From: an uncultured Campylobacter sp.
Lineage (GTDB): Bacteria; Campylobacterota; Campylobacteria; Campylobacterales; Campylobacteraceae
Direction of reading: 5' to 3'
Assembly (NCBI RefSeq): GCF_938030785.1
Contig: NZ_CALHIK010000074.1
Coordinates: 1 to 22,242, forward strand
DNA: 22,242 nt
The position numbers and the translations under genes are program-made. Within the stretch, counting starts at the first letter, position 1; each line of letters begins with the position of its first letter. The notes beneath the pieces were generated by a model, which saw nothing but the letters and a program-made list of their open reading frames with translations, searched no databases and had not been told where the DNA came from. Of the stretch, positions 13,985-21,587 are shown in pieces.

Positions 13985-14578
13985 CTATTTATCGCAGAAT
14001 TTTTGTATCATTAGGTTGAACGGGTCTTCATTTTTACCCAATTTGCAAGCTTTTTTATAGTATCGCGCCGCTTCTACGTTATAGCCATTTTCTTCAAGAC
14101 TTTCGGCAAGATTTCCGCATCCTACCGAATCTCCCCCATCGCAAGCCATCTTATAATACCCCATAGCCTTCGCCCTATCAACTCTTACTCCCAGGTTACT
14201 TGCGTACATATAACCTAGACCATTGCAGGCGGCCGCAACCCCATTGTCGCAGGCTTTAGTAAATAGCTCCATAGCTTTTTTATAGTCTTTTTCTACCCCT
14301 TCGCCTTTAAAATACATCGCTCCTATATTCGAGCAAGCCACATATTCCCTTTCGTCACAAGCTTTTTTATAAAAATAAAGTTTTTTGCCATAGTTTATAT
14401 CGGATATATCGCCTCCTAGCGCAGCGGGATCTCCATAAAAAAGACCGGCGGCTCCGCAGGCCTTGAAATAGCCCTCTTCGCATTTTTGCTCTAATTCTTT
14501 AACCAGCTCTTTCGTAAATATTGTTTTACCGAAAGCCAAAGAGTTTAATAGGGCTAAAGCTAAAATGATTTTTTTCAT
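13985..14578 (-). CDS. Secreted Sel1-repeat cysteine-rich protein, copy 2
   Basis: The 197-aa protein starts with a signal peptide MKKIILALALLNSLAFG and has the same series of Sel1-like repeats with paired Cys as copy 1 (for example KACGAAGLFYGD, VACSNIGAMYFKGEGVEKDYKKAMELF). Similarity to copy 1 covers the full length and the DNA on both sides, so the pair comes from a duplication of the whole cassette. The C-terminus ends at FCDK. Beyond the stop the DNA still aligns with the region encoding the last residues of copy 1 (…KQLAG in another frame), so this copy has lost about 8-12 C-terminal residues by small indels. The start is supported by an AAAGGAAATATT ribosome site. Localisation is envelope or secreted; the partner is unknown. 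Confidence 0.9.
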   Translation of the reverse strand: MKKIILALALLNSLAFGKTIFTKELVKELEQKCEEGYFKACGAAGLFYGDPAALGGDISDINYGKKLYFYKKACDEREYVACSNIGAMYFKGEGVEKDYKKAMELFTKACDNGVAAACNGLGYMYASNLGVRVDRAKAMGYYKMACDGGDSVGCGNLAESLEENGYNVEAARYYKKACKLGKNEDPFNLMIQKFCDK

Positions 14579-14599
14579 AATATTTCCTTTAAAATTTTG

Positions 14600-14617
14600 C
14601 GAAAGTATATTCTTTCG
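14600..14617 (-). promoter_or_regulatory. Promoter with CGAAAG/CTTTCG dyad, Sel1 copy 2
   Basis: CGAAAG-AATATA-CTTTCG on the minus strand is a 6-bp-arm dyad around a TATACT -10 box, preceded by AGCGCTTATTAAAAA as in copy 1. A repressor or activator could bind the dyad, or it may simply be a duplicated promoter. Confidence 0.5.
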
Positions 14618-14718
14618 TTTTTAATAAGCGCTAAAATTTATAAAATATCCCGTTCGCGAGCAAAGGCTTAAATTTAAAAACACAAGCCCTCTTTAACGTT
14701 GATTTAATGCTAAATTTA

Positions 14719-14724
14719 TATAAT
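14719..14724 (+). promoter_or_regulatory. -10 box of the mccR-mccS transcript
   Basis: TATAAT lies 25 nt before the mccR ATG. CGTTGA at 14697-14702 is a weak -35 candidate with a 16-nt spacer. A TTTGGAGG ribosome site follows at 14731-14738. Confidence 0.5.
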
Positions 14725-14748
14725 CTAACATTTGGAGGCGGATAGAGT

Positions 14749-15438
14749 ATGCAAGATTACGAATTATTGGACGTTTTGTCCAATAAAAGGGTTCTTTGCC
14801 TAGAGGACGAGCCCGGGATTTTAAAAAATATAACCGAATCGCTACAGCTGTTTTTCGGCGAAGTAGTGGGGGTTAAGGACGGGCTGGAGGCGCTTGATGA
14901 GGCGATGAGCGGCTCGTACGACGCGCTGGTTTTTGATATCGGCGTGCCGCATATGGACGGGCTAGAGGTGGTCAAAAAGATCCGTGCTGCTGGCATCTCG
15001 GTGCCGATCGTGATACTTTCGAGCCACACCGAGCAGGAGTATCTGTGGCGGGCGGTGGAGCTTAAGATCACTAGGTATCTGCCTAAGCCGTACGACAAAA
15101 ACGCCTTTATAAAGGCGCTGCAAGACGTCGCTGCGGAGCTGATAAATCACGCGCCGATACTTAGTATAAATGACGAGCTGAAGTATGATTTTGCCAAAAA
15201 GATCATCTACGTCAAAGACAGCGCCTGTCATCTTTCCAAAAGCGAGAGCAAGCTTTTGGAATACTTCTTAGCGCGCAAAAATCAAACCATAACCTACGAG
15301 CAGCTATTTGACTATATGTGGGAGTTCGAGCAGCCCAGCAAGGAGGCGATCAAGGCGATCGTCAAAGAGCTACGCCGCAAGATCGGCAAGGACGTGATCA
15401 AAAATTTATATGCGGTGGGGTATCTCTTTGAAGTATAA
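14749..15438 (+). CDS. mccR: Response regulator of the sulfite respiration locus
   Basis: This 229-aa OmpR-like regulator has a receiver domain with D20/E21, phospho-acceptor D63 (LVFDIGVP), S91 and K113 (RYLPKPY). Its C-terminal winged helix (LSKSESKLLEYFLARKNQTITYEQLFDYMW...AIVKELRRKIG...YAVGYLFEV) binds DNA. It stands directly upstream of a haem-type kinase and the mccABCD genes. This matches the mccR/mccS pair of Wolinella succinogenes, which sits by mccA and is linked to sulfite-dependent expression; the gene name rests on that synteny. CCCTTTTTT direct repeats upstream of mccA are a possible binding site. The kinase start overlaps its 3' end. Confidence 0.85.
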   Translation: MQDYELLDVLSNKRVLCLEDEPGILKNITESLQLFFGEVVGVKDGLEALDEAMSGSYDALVFDIGVPHMDGLEVVKKIRAAGISVPIVILSSHTEQEYLWRAVELKITRYLPKPYDKNAFIKALQDVAAELINHAPILSINDELKYDFAKKIIYVKDSACHLSKSESKLLEYFLARKNQTITYEQLFDYMWEFEQPSKEAIKAIVKELRRKIGKDVIKNLYAVGYLFEV

Positions 15439-16846
15439 ATTTAAATTTATCGTAGCGCTTTTCGTGCTGCTATATATCGTAATTACGGCTTTGGTTTTTA
15501 ACTTCTACCGCGAGCTTGCGCTAAAAGATACGAGGCGCGAGGCGTTTTATATCCTAGATACGATGAATGCGGTGCGCGATTACGTCTCGACCGTGCAGCG
15601 CCCGCTAATAAACGAGCTTAAAGAAAAAAAGCTTCTAAGCGAGGATTTTTTCGATCCGAGGCTGATGTCCTCGACCTACATAACGCGCGAAATTTATAAA
15701 ATTCAGCTCGCCAAAGAAAACATCAACTACGACTACAAGCTCGTCGCTACCGATCCGCTCAATCCCGAGCATGAGGGAAGCGAGTTTGAGAATGAAATTT
15801 TAGAGGGCTTTAAAGAAAATAGATACAAAGAATACTCCAGAATCGTCTATGATAAGGGCGGTGCCTCGTATCTTTTGAGCCTGCCGATCACAAACTCCCA
15901 GCCCTCCTGTATCGAGTGTCACAACATAAACGCAGCGCCTAAAAAGATGCAAGAGCTCTACGGAGACGTGGGGAATTTCAAAGGCAGCCTAGGCGATACG
16001 ATCGCGATGATAAGCTTTAAAATTCCGATAAAAAGCGTTTTGCTCTACCACACCAAAGAGTTCGTCGTCAGCGGTCTAAGCGTGCTTGCGGTGTTTTTGA
16101 TCTGTATATTTTGTATCTATAAAATTCACAAAAAAAACGAGACCTTAAAGATGCAAACTCAGCTTTTGATGATAAATCAAAGCCGCCTCGCGCTCATGGG
16201 CGAGATGATCGGCAATATCTCGCACCAGTGGCGCCAGCCGCTATCTCAGATCAGCTCCACGCTCATAAATTTAGAGCTTTACAACGAGCGGGGCAAGCTC
16301 TCAAAAGAAAGGCTCGAAGGCGGCATTAGGGACGCGGGCGAGCAGGTGAAATTTATGAGCGATACGATCGAAGATTTTAAAAATTTCTTCAATCCAAACA
16401 TGCCTAAGAGGGAGTTTAGCGCCGGCGAAGCGATCGAGCAGGCGCGTAAAATTTTAAACGCCTCGCTCAAAAAACATGTCATCGACATAAGCGTGCGGAT
16501 AGAGGAAAATTTCACCCTTTACGGCAACGTAAACGAGCTCATCCAGGTGCTAATAAACATCATAAATAACGCAAAGGAGGCATTTTTGGACGTGCCGCTT
16601 AAACGGCGCGAGATTAAAATTTGCTCGTTTTTAAAGCAGGGCGAGCGAGTAATCACGATCGAAAATAACGCAAGCCGCATCGATGAAGCGCAGATCGGTA
16701 AAATTTTTGAGCCGCACTTTACGACAAAACAGCAAGGCAGCGGGCTCGGACTATATATGAGCAAGATGATAATCGAAAAAAACGGAGGGAGCATAAACGC
16801 TGCGAATTCCGACGAAGGCGCGATATTTACGATATCTTTTCGTTAA
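15410..16846 (+). CDS. mccS: Haem-motif sensor histidine kinase of the sulfite locus
   Basis: The 478-aa protein has membrane segments at about 12-32 and 217-239. They enclose a periplasmic DUF3365 (Tll0287-like) sensor region with a CIECH motif (C167, C170, H171) able to bind one haem c. Its HisKA box is GNISHQWRQPLSQ (H272), of the type common in epsilonproteobacteria, with N box NIINNAKEAF, F box FEPHFTTK and G2 GSGLGLYMSK. The G1 box is unusual: E418-NNASR where D-N-G-x-G is expected, so the Asp and both Gly are replaced. The ATG at 15410 overlaps mccR by 29 nt; TTG at 15428 (GTGGGG upstream) is an alternative giving an 11-nt overlap. It probably senses a redox or sulfur oxyanion signal and phosphorylates MccR. 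Confidence 0.88.
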   Translation: MRWGISLKYKFKFIVALFVLLYIVITALVFNFYRELALKDTRREAFYILDTMNAVRDYVSTVQRPLINELKEKKLLSEDFFDPRLMSSTYITREIYKIQLAKENINYDYKLVATDPLNPEHEGSEFENEILEGFKENRYKEYSRIVYDKGGASYLLSLPITNSQPSCIECHNINAAPKKMQELYGDVGNFKGSLGDTIAMISFKIPIKSVLLYHTKEFVVSGLSVLAVFLICIFCIYKIHKKNETLKMQTQLLMINQSRLALMGEMIGNISHQWRQPLSQISSTLINLELYNERGKLSKERLEGGIRDAGEQVKFMSDTIEDFKNFFNPNMPKREFSAGEAIEQARKILNASLKKHVIDISVRIEENFTLYGNVNELIQVLINIINNAKEAFLDVPLKRREIKICSFLKQGERVITIENNASRIDEAQIGKIFEPHFTTKQQGSGLGLYMSKMIIEKNGGSINAANSDEGAIFTISFR

Positions 16847-16868
16847 ATTTAGACTTTATTAAATTTCT

Positions 16869-16888
16869 CCCTTTTTTACCCTTTTTTG
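16869..16888 (+). promoter_or_regulatory. Period-10 direct repeat upstream of mccA
   Basis: CCCTTTTTTA and CCCTTTTTTG lie head to tail (16869-16878, 16879-16888), one helical turn apart, 63 nt before the mccA ATG. Possible -10 boxes are TATTAT at 16893-16898 or TAGAAC at 16907-16912; with the second the repeat would be centred near -41. This is the geometry of an OmpR-family activator site, so MccR binding is plausible. Confidence 0.45.
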
Positions 16889-16950
16889 TTGATATTATTT
16901 CAATCGTAGAACTTTGCTAATTTAAAAATTTGATTTTCAAAGGAGGAGCC

Positions 16951-19026
16951 ATGAAAAAATGGAATAAGATGCTACTAGGCGCGCTCGCCTGTATTAGCAT
17001 TTTTGCCGCAGGAGCCTGTGCCGACGAAGGCATGGGGCATGAGATGGAAATGTCGCAAAAATCGCGCGACGTCATCGCAAATCCTAAGGGCACGTTGCAA
17101 AGCAGAGGCGTCATATCCTTGCAGGACTACGTCGTAGAAGAGCAGGAGATGTATGAGTGGCTATTTAAAAACCACCCTATTTTTACCAAATACGGCGGTA
17201 AGACAGTCGGCAAGCTCGACGTTCACGACCGAGGTTTGGAGTGGCTTGCGGAAGGTCACGGATTTGACTTTTCAAAAGCGAGCAAAAGAGACGACGGCAA
17301 GGGCTATAGCTCTATGATGTATAGAATCCCTGCGGGCTCTTCGCTACAATTTCCGAATAAATTTATAGGTCCGGCAAAATGCGGCGAGTGCCACCCTGCG
17401 CAGTACGAGACATGGAGCAGATCGCGCCACGCCACCACTATCCGCTTCCCGGGTGAGCACCCAGAGGTTAATAATAATCTAACCGATCCGGTATTTAGCC
17501 CGGATACTGCGTCGATCCTTCCAAAGGGTATTACTCCCGACGTAATCTACGCTACCGTAGGGCACCTAAGAACTAAATTCGGCTACGTAGATGCATGGCT
17601 TCTACGTGGAACCTATCACGTAGAGGGCGGCTTGTTGCGAGACGGCACCGGTCAGATCGTAGCGGGCGGTAACCAATTCCAAAGGACTTGGGCGTTAAAT
17701 TTAGACGACGAGACGGTTAAAAAGATCAAAAAGATCGCTCCGGAATTCCCGGAAACCCTAGCCGACTATGGCGATAACGGCGGCTACGTAAGAGGCCTCG
17801 CTTCTTACGCGGCGAAATACAAAAAGTCGATGTTCTTTCAAGCAAACGCATCTTATTGCGAGGTCTGCCATCCGTTTAAATTCGACTTCAAAACCAAGAA
17901 GGAATTTTACGCCGCTTTGGGTAATGCAAAAGAGCTTCAAAAGCACACTATCTCCAAAGGCGTAAGCTGTGAGGAGTGTCACGGAGCGGGCGGTCACCTT
18001 GACGGCGCTACGAATTTTAGAACTTCAAACTGCGAACGCTGCCACCAAAGATTTAACTATAGCCCTGATTTGGCACGAGCCAATCCGTTAAATAACGGCA
18101 AGCCCGATCTATCTCTAAGCTCTAAATTTAAATCTATGGGACCAGGCTGCGGCTCCGAGGGCTCTCAATCTTACTTCACCGCTCACTACGATAAGGGTAT
18201 GCGCTGCGTAACCTGCCACGATCCGCACGATAATACAGGACCTGTCGTAGGCGATAAGAACGTCAAGGGCGTAAATTACAACTCCGAGCAGGGCTACCTA
18301 AGCGCGTTTTACTCAAGACCAAAGATTACGAAAGAGTGCAAGGACTGCCACCAAGAGCAAGCCTACATCGCCGCAAGAGCCGATACGCATAAAGACAACA
18401 CTTGCGCATCTTGCCATATGCCGTTTATGATGAGCTGCGAGAATTTCTACGCTATTCAGTTCCAAGACAACGCGGGATTCGATACTCAAAGAAGATCGCA
18501 CATCTGGAAGATCGACATCGATCCTGCCAGAAAATCTCTAGTCGCAGGCGAGGCTGCCAAGGGTCCAAGGGATACAAAAGATTGGCACTTCCAAAGAAAT
18601 AAAGATGGACGAAATTTCGTCGATCTTATGTGGTCGTGCGCGAGAACTTCGTGGGCGGATAAAGATATGCAAGATACCAAAGGCTGCCACAGCCCTGTCG
18701 TTTCCGAGCTAAAAGAGACGCTTCACTTCAAGAACCAAAAGCAGGTTTACGATGAGGTTATGGGCTGGCAAACTCCAATTAAGAGCGATTTCTCGCAAGT
18801 TAAGATCGGTATTCAGGGAATTTACTCGATCCTTGAGACCAAAAAGCTTGACTCCAGCGATAAAACTCGCGTTTACGAGCTGATCGAAAAAGCTCAAGAC
18901 ACCGTCGATCTTATCGAAAAAGACGGCTCATGGGGTATGCACGGCTTTAAATATACTAAGCAAAGGCTAGAGGCCGCTAAAGAGTATATTAAAGAGGCTC
19001 AAAGAATTCTAAACGCAAACCTATAG
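16951..19026 (+). CDS. mccA: Octahaem cytochrome c sulfite reductase
   Basis: MccA reduces sulfite to sulfide with six electrons in the periplasm. The ATG at 16951 is chosen over an upstream TTG (16930) because AGGAGG lies 4-10 nt before it. The resulting 691 aa have a signal peptide probably cut after ACA (residue 24). Seven CxxCH motifs start at C144, C303, C340, C361, C419, C463 and C485. The eighth site is CX15CH (C563, C579, H580), the hallmark of MccA. Two non-haem Cys, C400 (GCGSEG) and C496 (SCENF), correspond by position to the Cu(I)-binding Cys of the Wolinella enzyme (Cys399/Cys495 as I recall). The C-terminus is helical, typical for trimerising multihaem cytochromes. Regulators lie upstream; mccB follows after a hairpin. 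Confidence 0.96.
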   Translation: MKKWNKMLLGALACISIFAAGACADEGMGHEMEMSQKSRDVIANPKGTLQSRGVISLQDYVVEEQEMYEWLFKNHPIFTKYGGKTVGKLDVHDRGLEWLAEGHGFDFSKASKRDDGKGYSSMMYRIPAGSSLQFPNKFIGPAKCGECHPAQYETWSRSRHATTIRFPGEHPEVNNNLTDPVFSPDTASILPKGITPDVIYATVGHLRTKFGYVDAWLLRGTYHVEGGLLRDGTGQIVAGGNQFQRTWALNLDDETVKKIKKIAPEFPETLADYGDNGGYVRGLASYAAKYKKSMFFQANASYCEVCHPFKFDFKTKKEFYAALGNAKELQKHTISKGVSCEECHGAGGHLDGATNFRTSNCERCHQRFNYSPDLARANPLNNGKPDLSLSSKFKSMGPGCGSEGSQSYFTAHYDKGMRCVTCHDPHDNTGPVVGDKNVKGVNYNSEQGYLSAFYSRPKITKECKDCHQEQAYIAARADTHKDNTCASCHMPFMMSCENFYAIQFQDNAGFDTQRRSHIWKIDIDPARKSLVAGEAAKGPRDTKDWHFQRNKDGRNFVDLMWSCARTSWADKDMQDTKGCHSPVVSELKETLHFKNQKQVYDEVMGWQTPIKSDFSQVKIGIQGIYSILETKKLDSSDKTRVYELIEKAQDTVDLIEKDGSWGMHGFKYTKQRLEAAKEYIKEAQRILNANL

Positions 19027-19030
19027 CGAT

Positions 19031-19060
19031 AAAGGGGGGGCGGGGCGTCCGCTCCCCTTT
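19031..19060 (+). terminator. Attenuator-like hairpin between mccA and mccB
   Basis: AAAGGGG (19031-19037) and CCCCTTT (19054-19060) form a GC-rich stem around a 16-nt loop 5 nt after the mccA stop, followed by AAATTTTAAATT. A partial terminator or processing site here would let mccA be made in excess over mccBCD. Confidence 0.55.
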
Positions 19061-19086
19061 AAATTTTAAATTGATGAAGGTAAAAT

Positions 19087-19857
19087 ATGCAAAAAACACT
19101 CTTTTTAGTACCGCTTTTAGCCGCTAGCCTATCCTTTGGCGCGGATCTTACGCAGAATGATCAGCGCGAGGCTTACGCTATCGGCGCATCTACCGCGAAA
19201 TACTTGATGAATCAAATTAGCGGACAGGAAAAACTAGGGATAAAAACCGATAAAGATATAGTTATAGAGGGCTTTTTGGATGTTTTTAAAGACGGATCCA
19301 AAATAAAAAATGACGAGATAGAAAAGCTTTTAAACGACAGAGCTGCCAAGCTTAATAAAGCAGTCGATGCGATCGCTAAAGCCGAGGTGGAGAAAAATTT
19401 AAAAGCAGGCGAGGAATTTATGGCGAAAAACGCCAAAAATCCAAATGTCAAAACTACAAAATCGGGCGTTCAGTATGAAATTTTAAAATCCGCCAAGGGC
19501 GACAAACCGAAGCCCGAGAGCATAATCGTGTTAAATTACAAAGCCTATCTACTCGACGGCACCGTGTTTGACGAAACCTATTCGGCGAAGATGCCCGCGC
19601 ACCTGTCTATGATAAATTTAATCGACGGTCTGCAAGAGGGGCTGCTTATGATGGATACCGGCTCGAAATATAAATTTGTAATCCCTAGCGATCTTGCTTA
19701 CGGCAACGAGGGGATGGAGAAGATCCCCGGCGGCTCGACGGTCGTTTTCGAAGCGGAGCTGCTAAAGGTTTTAAAACCGGGCGAGCTCGCCGAAGCGGCG
19801 AAAAAGCTTAGCGAGAGCGAGGCTAAAAGCTTTCACGACGCGAACAAAACGAAGTAG
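19087..19857 (+). CDS. mccB: Periplasmic FKBP-type peptidyl-prolyl isomerase
   Basis: The 256-aa protein has a signal peptide (residues 1-19, ending SLSFG-A), an N-terminal helical FkpA-like region (about 20-120, ReAYAIGAS, charged KAEVEKNLKAGEEFMAKNA) and a C-terminal FKBP domain (about 124-233: VQYEIL, LLDGTVFDETY, LIDGLQEGLLMM, YKFVIPSDLAYG, IPGGSTVVFEAELLKV). It catalyses proline cis-trans isomerisation in exported proteins. A PPIase gene sits at this place in the Wolinella mcc cluster, where a role in folding MccA or its partners has been proposed. AAGG precedes the ATG. It is the second gene of the operon, 60 nt from mccA. Confidence 0.9.
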   Translation: MQKTLFLVPLLAASLSFGADLTQNDQREAYAIGASTAKYLMNQISGQEKLGIKTDKDIVIEGFLDVFKDGSKIKNDEIEKLLNDRAAKLNKAVDAIAKAEVEKNLKAGEEFMAKNAKNPNVKTTKSGVQYEILKSAKGDKPKPESIIVLNYKAYLLDGTVFDETYSAKMPAHLSMINLIDGLQEGLLMMDTGSKYKFVIPSDLAYGNEGMEKIPGGSTVVFEAELLKVLKPGELAEAAKKLSESEAKSFHDANKTK

Positions 19858-19885
19858 TTTTGCTTAAATTTAGTCGGAGGAGAAT

Positions 19886-20599
19886 ATGCAAAAGCAAAGA
19901 AGAAATTTTATAAAATCCGCCGCACTCGGCTCTTTGGGGCTCGGCGCAATTGCCTCAAATTTACTTGCACAAAGCGGCGACGGCGCGGATAAAAGCGCGC
20001 AAGACGCAAACGCGAGCGTCAAAAAGCAAGAGCCGAAAAAGCCGCACTACGGTATGATATTCGATCAAAATAAATGCGTCGGCTGCACCGACTGCGAGAT
20101 CGCCTGCAAAAAGGTAAATTTGGTCCCAAAAGGCCAAATGAGGCTTTTTATCCAGGATAAAACCGATCCGCTAAATTTAAAAGAAAAGCGCTATGTTAGA
20201 GTATCTTGTCAGCAGTGCGAGGACGCGCCGTGCGTGAACGTCTGCCCGACAAAAGCCTGCCACAAGGACGAAAAAACGGGCATCACGACGATGAACACCG
20301 ACGACTGCATCGCCTGTAAATACTGCATCGTCGCCTGTCCTTACGATGTGCGCTTTATAAATCACGAAACAAGAGCCGCAGAGAGCTGCAACTTCTGCTT
20401 GGATACGAATTTAAAAGACGGCCACGAGCCCGCCTGCATCGAGGCGTGCAGATACGAGGCGATCGTATTTGGCGATCTAAACGACGAAAGCTCGCACATT
20501 AGCAAGCTACTTCGCGTAAAAGACAGCCTGCGAATGCGCCCGGAGTGCGGCACGAAGCCGAGTCTGCGCTATATTCCTGCGGTAAAACTGGGGGTGTGA
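19886..20599 (+). CDS. mccC: Tat-exported four-[4Fe-4S] electron transfer subunit
   Basis: The 237-aa protein is of the NrfC/PsrB/DmsB type. A twin-arginine signal QRRNFIKSAALG (R5, R6) directs folded export. Four ferredoxin-like clusters are complete: C64-C67-C70-C74, C108-C111-C116-C120, C141-C144-C147-C151, and C168-C171-C184-C188. It should pass electrons from the membrane quinol dehydrogenase (MccD) to MccA at the periplasmic side. A GGAGGAG ribosome site lies about 7 nt before the ATG, and only one base separates its stop from the mccD start. This is tight coupling, as expected for a stable C-D complex. Confidence 0.93.
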   Translation: MQKQRRNFIKSAALGSLGLGAIASNLLAQSGDGADKSAQDANASVKKQEPKKPHYGMIFDQNKCVGCTDCEIACKKVNLVPKGQMRLFIQDKTDPLNLKEKRYVRVSCQQCEDAPCVNVCPTKACHKDEKTGITTMNTDDCIACKYCIVACPYDVRFINHETRAAESCNFCLDTNLKDGHEPACIEACRYEAIVFGDLNDESSHISKLLRVKDSLRMRPECGTKPSLRYIPAVKLGV

Positions 20600-20600
20600 T

Positions 20601-21572
20601 ATGAACGGAGCCATAAATTTCACTGCGACCTTCTCGCACGGCGTGGAGTGGGGCTGGCCAATCGCGGTCTATCTTTTGCTAGCGGGTATGAGCGGCGGCG
20701 CTTTGATAGTCGCGATCCTCGTCAAATTTTACAAAAAACAGACCGAGAGCACGCCGCTGTTTAAAGCTGCGTCGCTGCTATCTTTCGTAGCGATCTTACT
20801 CGGTATGGTCTGCCTGGTAGCCGATTTGGAGCGGCCGCTTCTTTTTTGGAAAATTTTGATTAATTACAACTTTACCTCGGTTATGTCTGTGGGCGTGGCG
20901 GCGCTTTGCGTCTATATTCCGCTTAGCTTCGTAGCCTGCCTTTATGCGTTTGAAGATTGCCTAAGAGAGTTTTTGACGCGCAATCTTAGCTTTTTAAAAG
21001 GTCTTTTTGAGCTTATGATGAAAATCGTAAACGCGCTTCGTCCGCTATTTCTTGCGCTCACGCTTGTTTTTGCGGTCGCGATCTGCGCTTACACGGGCTT
21101 TTTGATCTCGGTTTTAGTTAGATTTCCTATCCTTAATACAGCCGTTTTACCTGCGCTTTTCGTGGCGTCTGGCTTATCGGCAGGCATCGCGGGATCTAGC
21201 CTGATAGCCGCGCTTTTCTTTAAAGCAGACCCGCACGGCGGCGATCTTAAAATTTTACACGCGGTCGAGTGGCCGGTTTTGGCGATGGAAATTTTATTAA
21301 TCGGCATGATTTTCGTCTCGCTAGTAACGGGCAGCGACGTGCAAAAAGCCGCGAGCGTCGCATTTAGCGAGGGGCTCTACGCTCAGCTGTTTTGGCTAGG
21401 CGTCGTAGGCGTTGGTTTTTGCGTACCGCTAGTTTTAAATTTCGCACTGGGTAAAAAGATCGCTCACTCTGCGTTTGCGTTCTACGTCAGCTCGCTTGCC
21501 AGCGTGGTCGGAGTATTACTTCTTAGAATGTTTATACTATACGCAGGTCAAACTTACGATATAATAATGTAA
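20601..21572 (+). CDS. mccD: NrfD/PsrC-like membrane quinol dehydrogenase subunit
   Basis: The 323-aa integral membrane protein has eight predicted membrane segments (about 18-40, 54-75, 92-116, 146-172, 180-206, 220-240, 259-282, 290-315). The first segment carries WPIAVYLLLAGMSGGALIVA, the usual start of the NrfD/PsrC family. Such subunits oxidise menaquinol and hand electrons to the partner iron-sulfur protein, here MccC. Start at 20601 with GGGGGTG upstream. Length and order (mccA-B-C-D) agree with the Wolinella cluster. Whether it pumps protons cannot be told from the sequence. Confidence 0.92.
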   Translation: MNGAINFTATFSHGVEWGWPIAVYLLLAGMSGGALIVAILVKFYKKQTESTPLFKAASLLSFVAILLGMVCLVADLERPLLFWKILINYNFTSVMSVGVAALCVYIPLSFVACLYAFEDCLREFLTRNLSFLKGLFELMMKIVNALRPLFLALTLVFAVAICAYTGFLISVLVRFPILNTAVLPALFVASGLSAGIAGSSLIAALFFKADPHGGDLKILHAVEWPVLAMEILLIGMIFVSLVTGSDVQKAASVAFSEGLYAQLFWLGVVGVGFCVPLVLNFALGKKIAHSAFAFYVSSLASVVGVLLLRMFILYAGQTYDIIM

Positions 21573-21587
21573 AACTGCGGAGGGTTA

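Noticed and set aside
16930..16950. Upstream TTG as mccA start
   Set aside because: The ATG at 16951 has an ideal AGGAGG site and gives a standard signal peptide; the TTG would include the ribosome site in the coding region.
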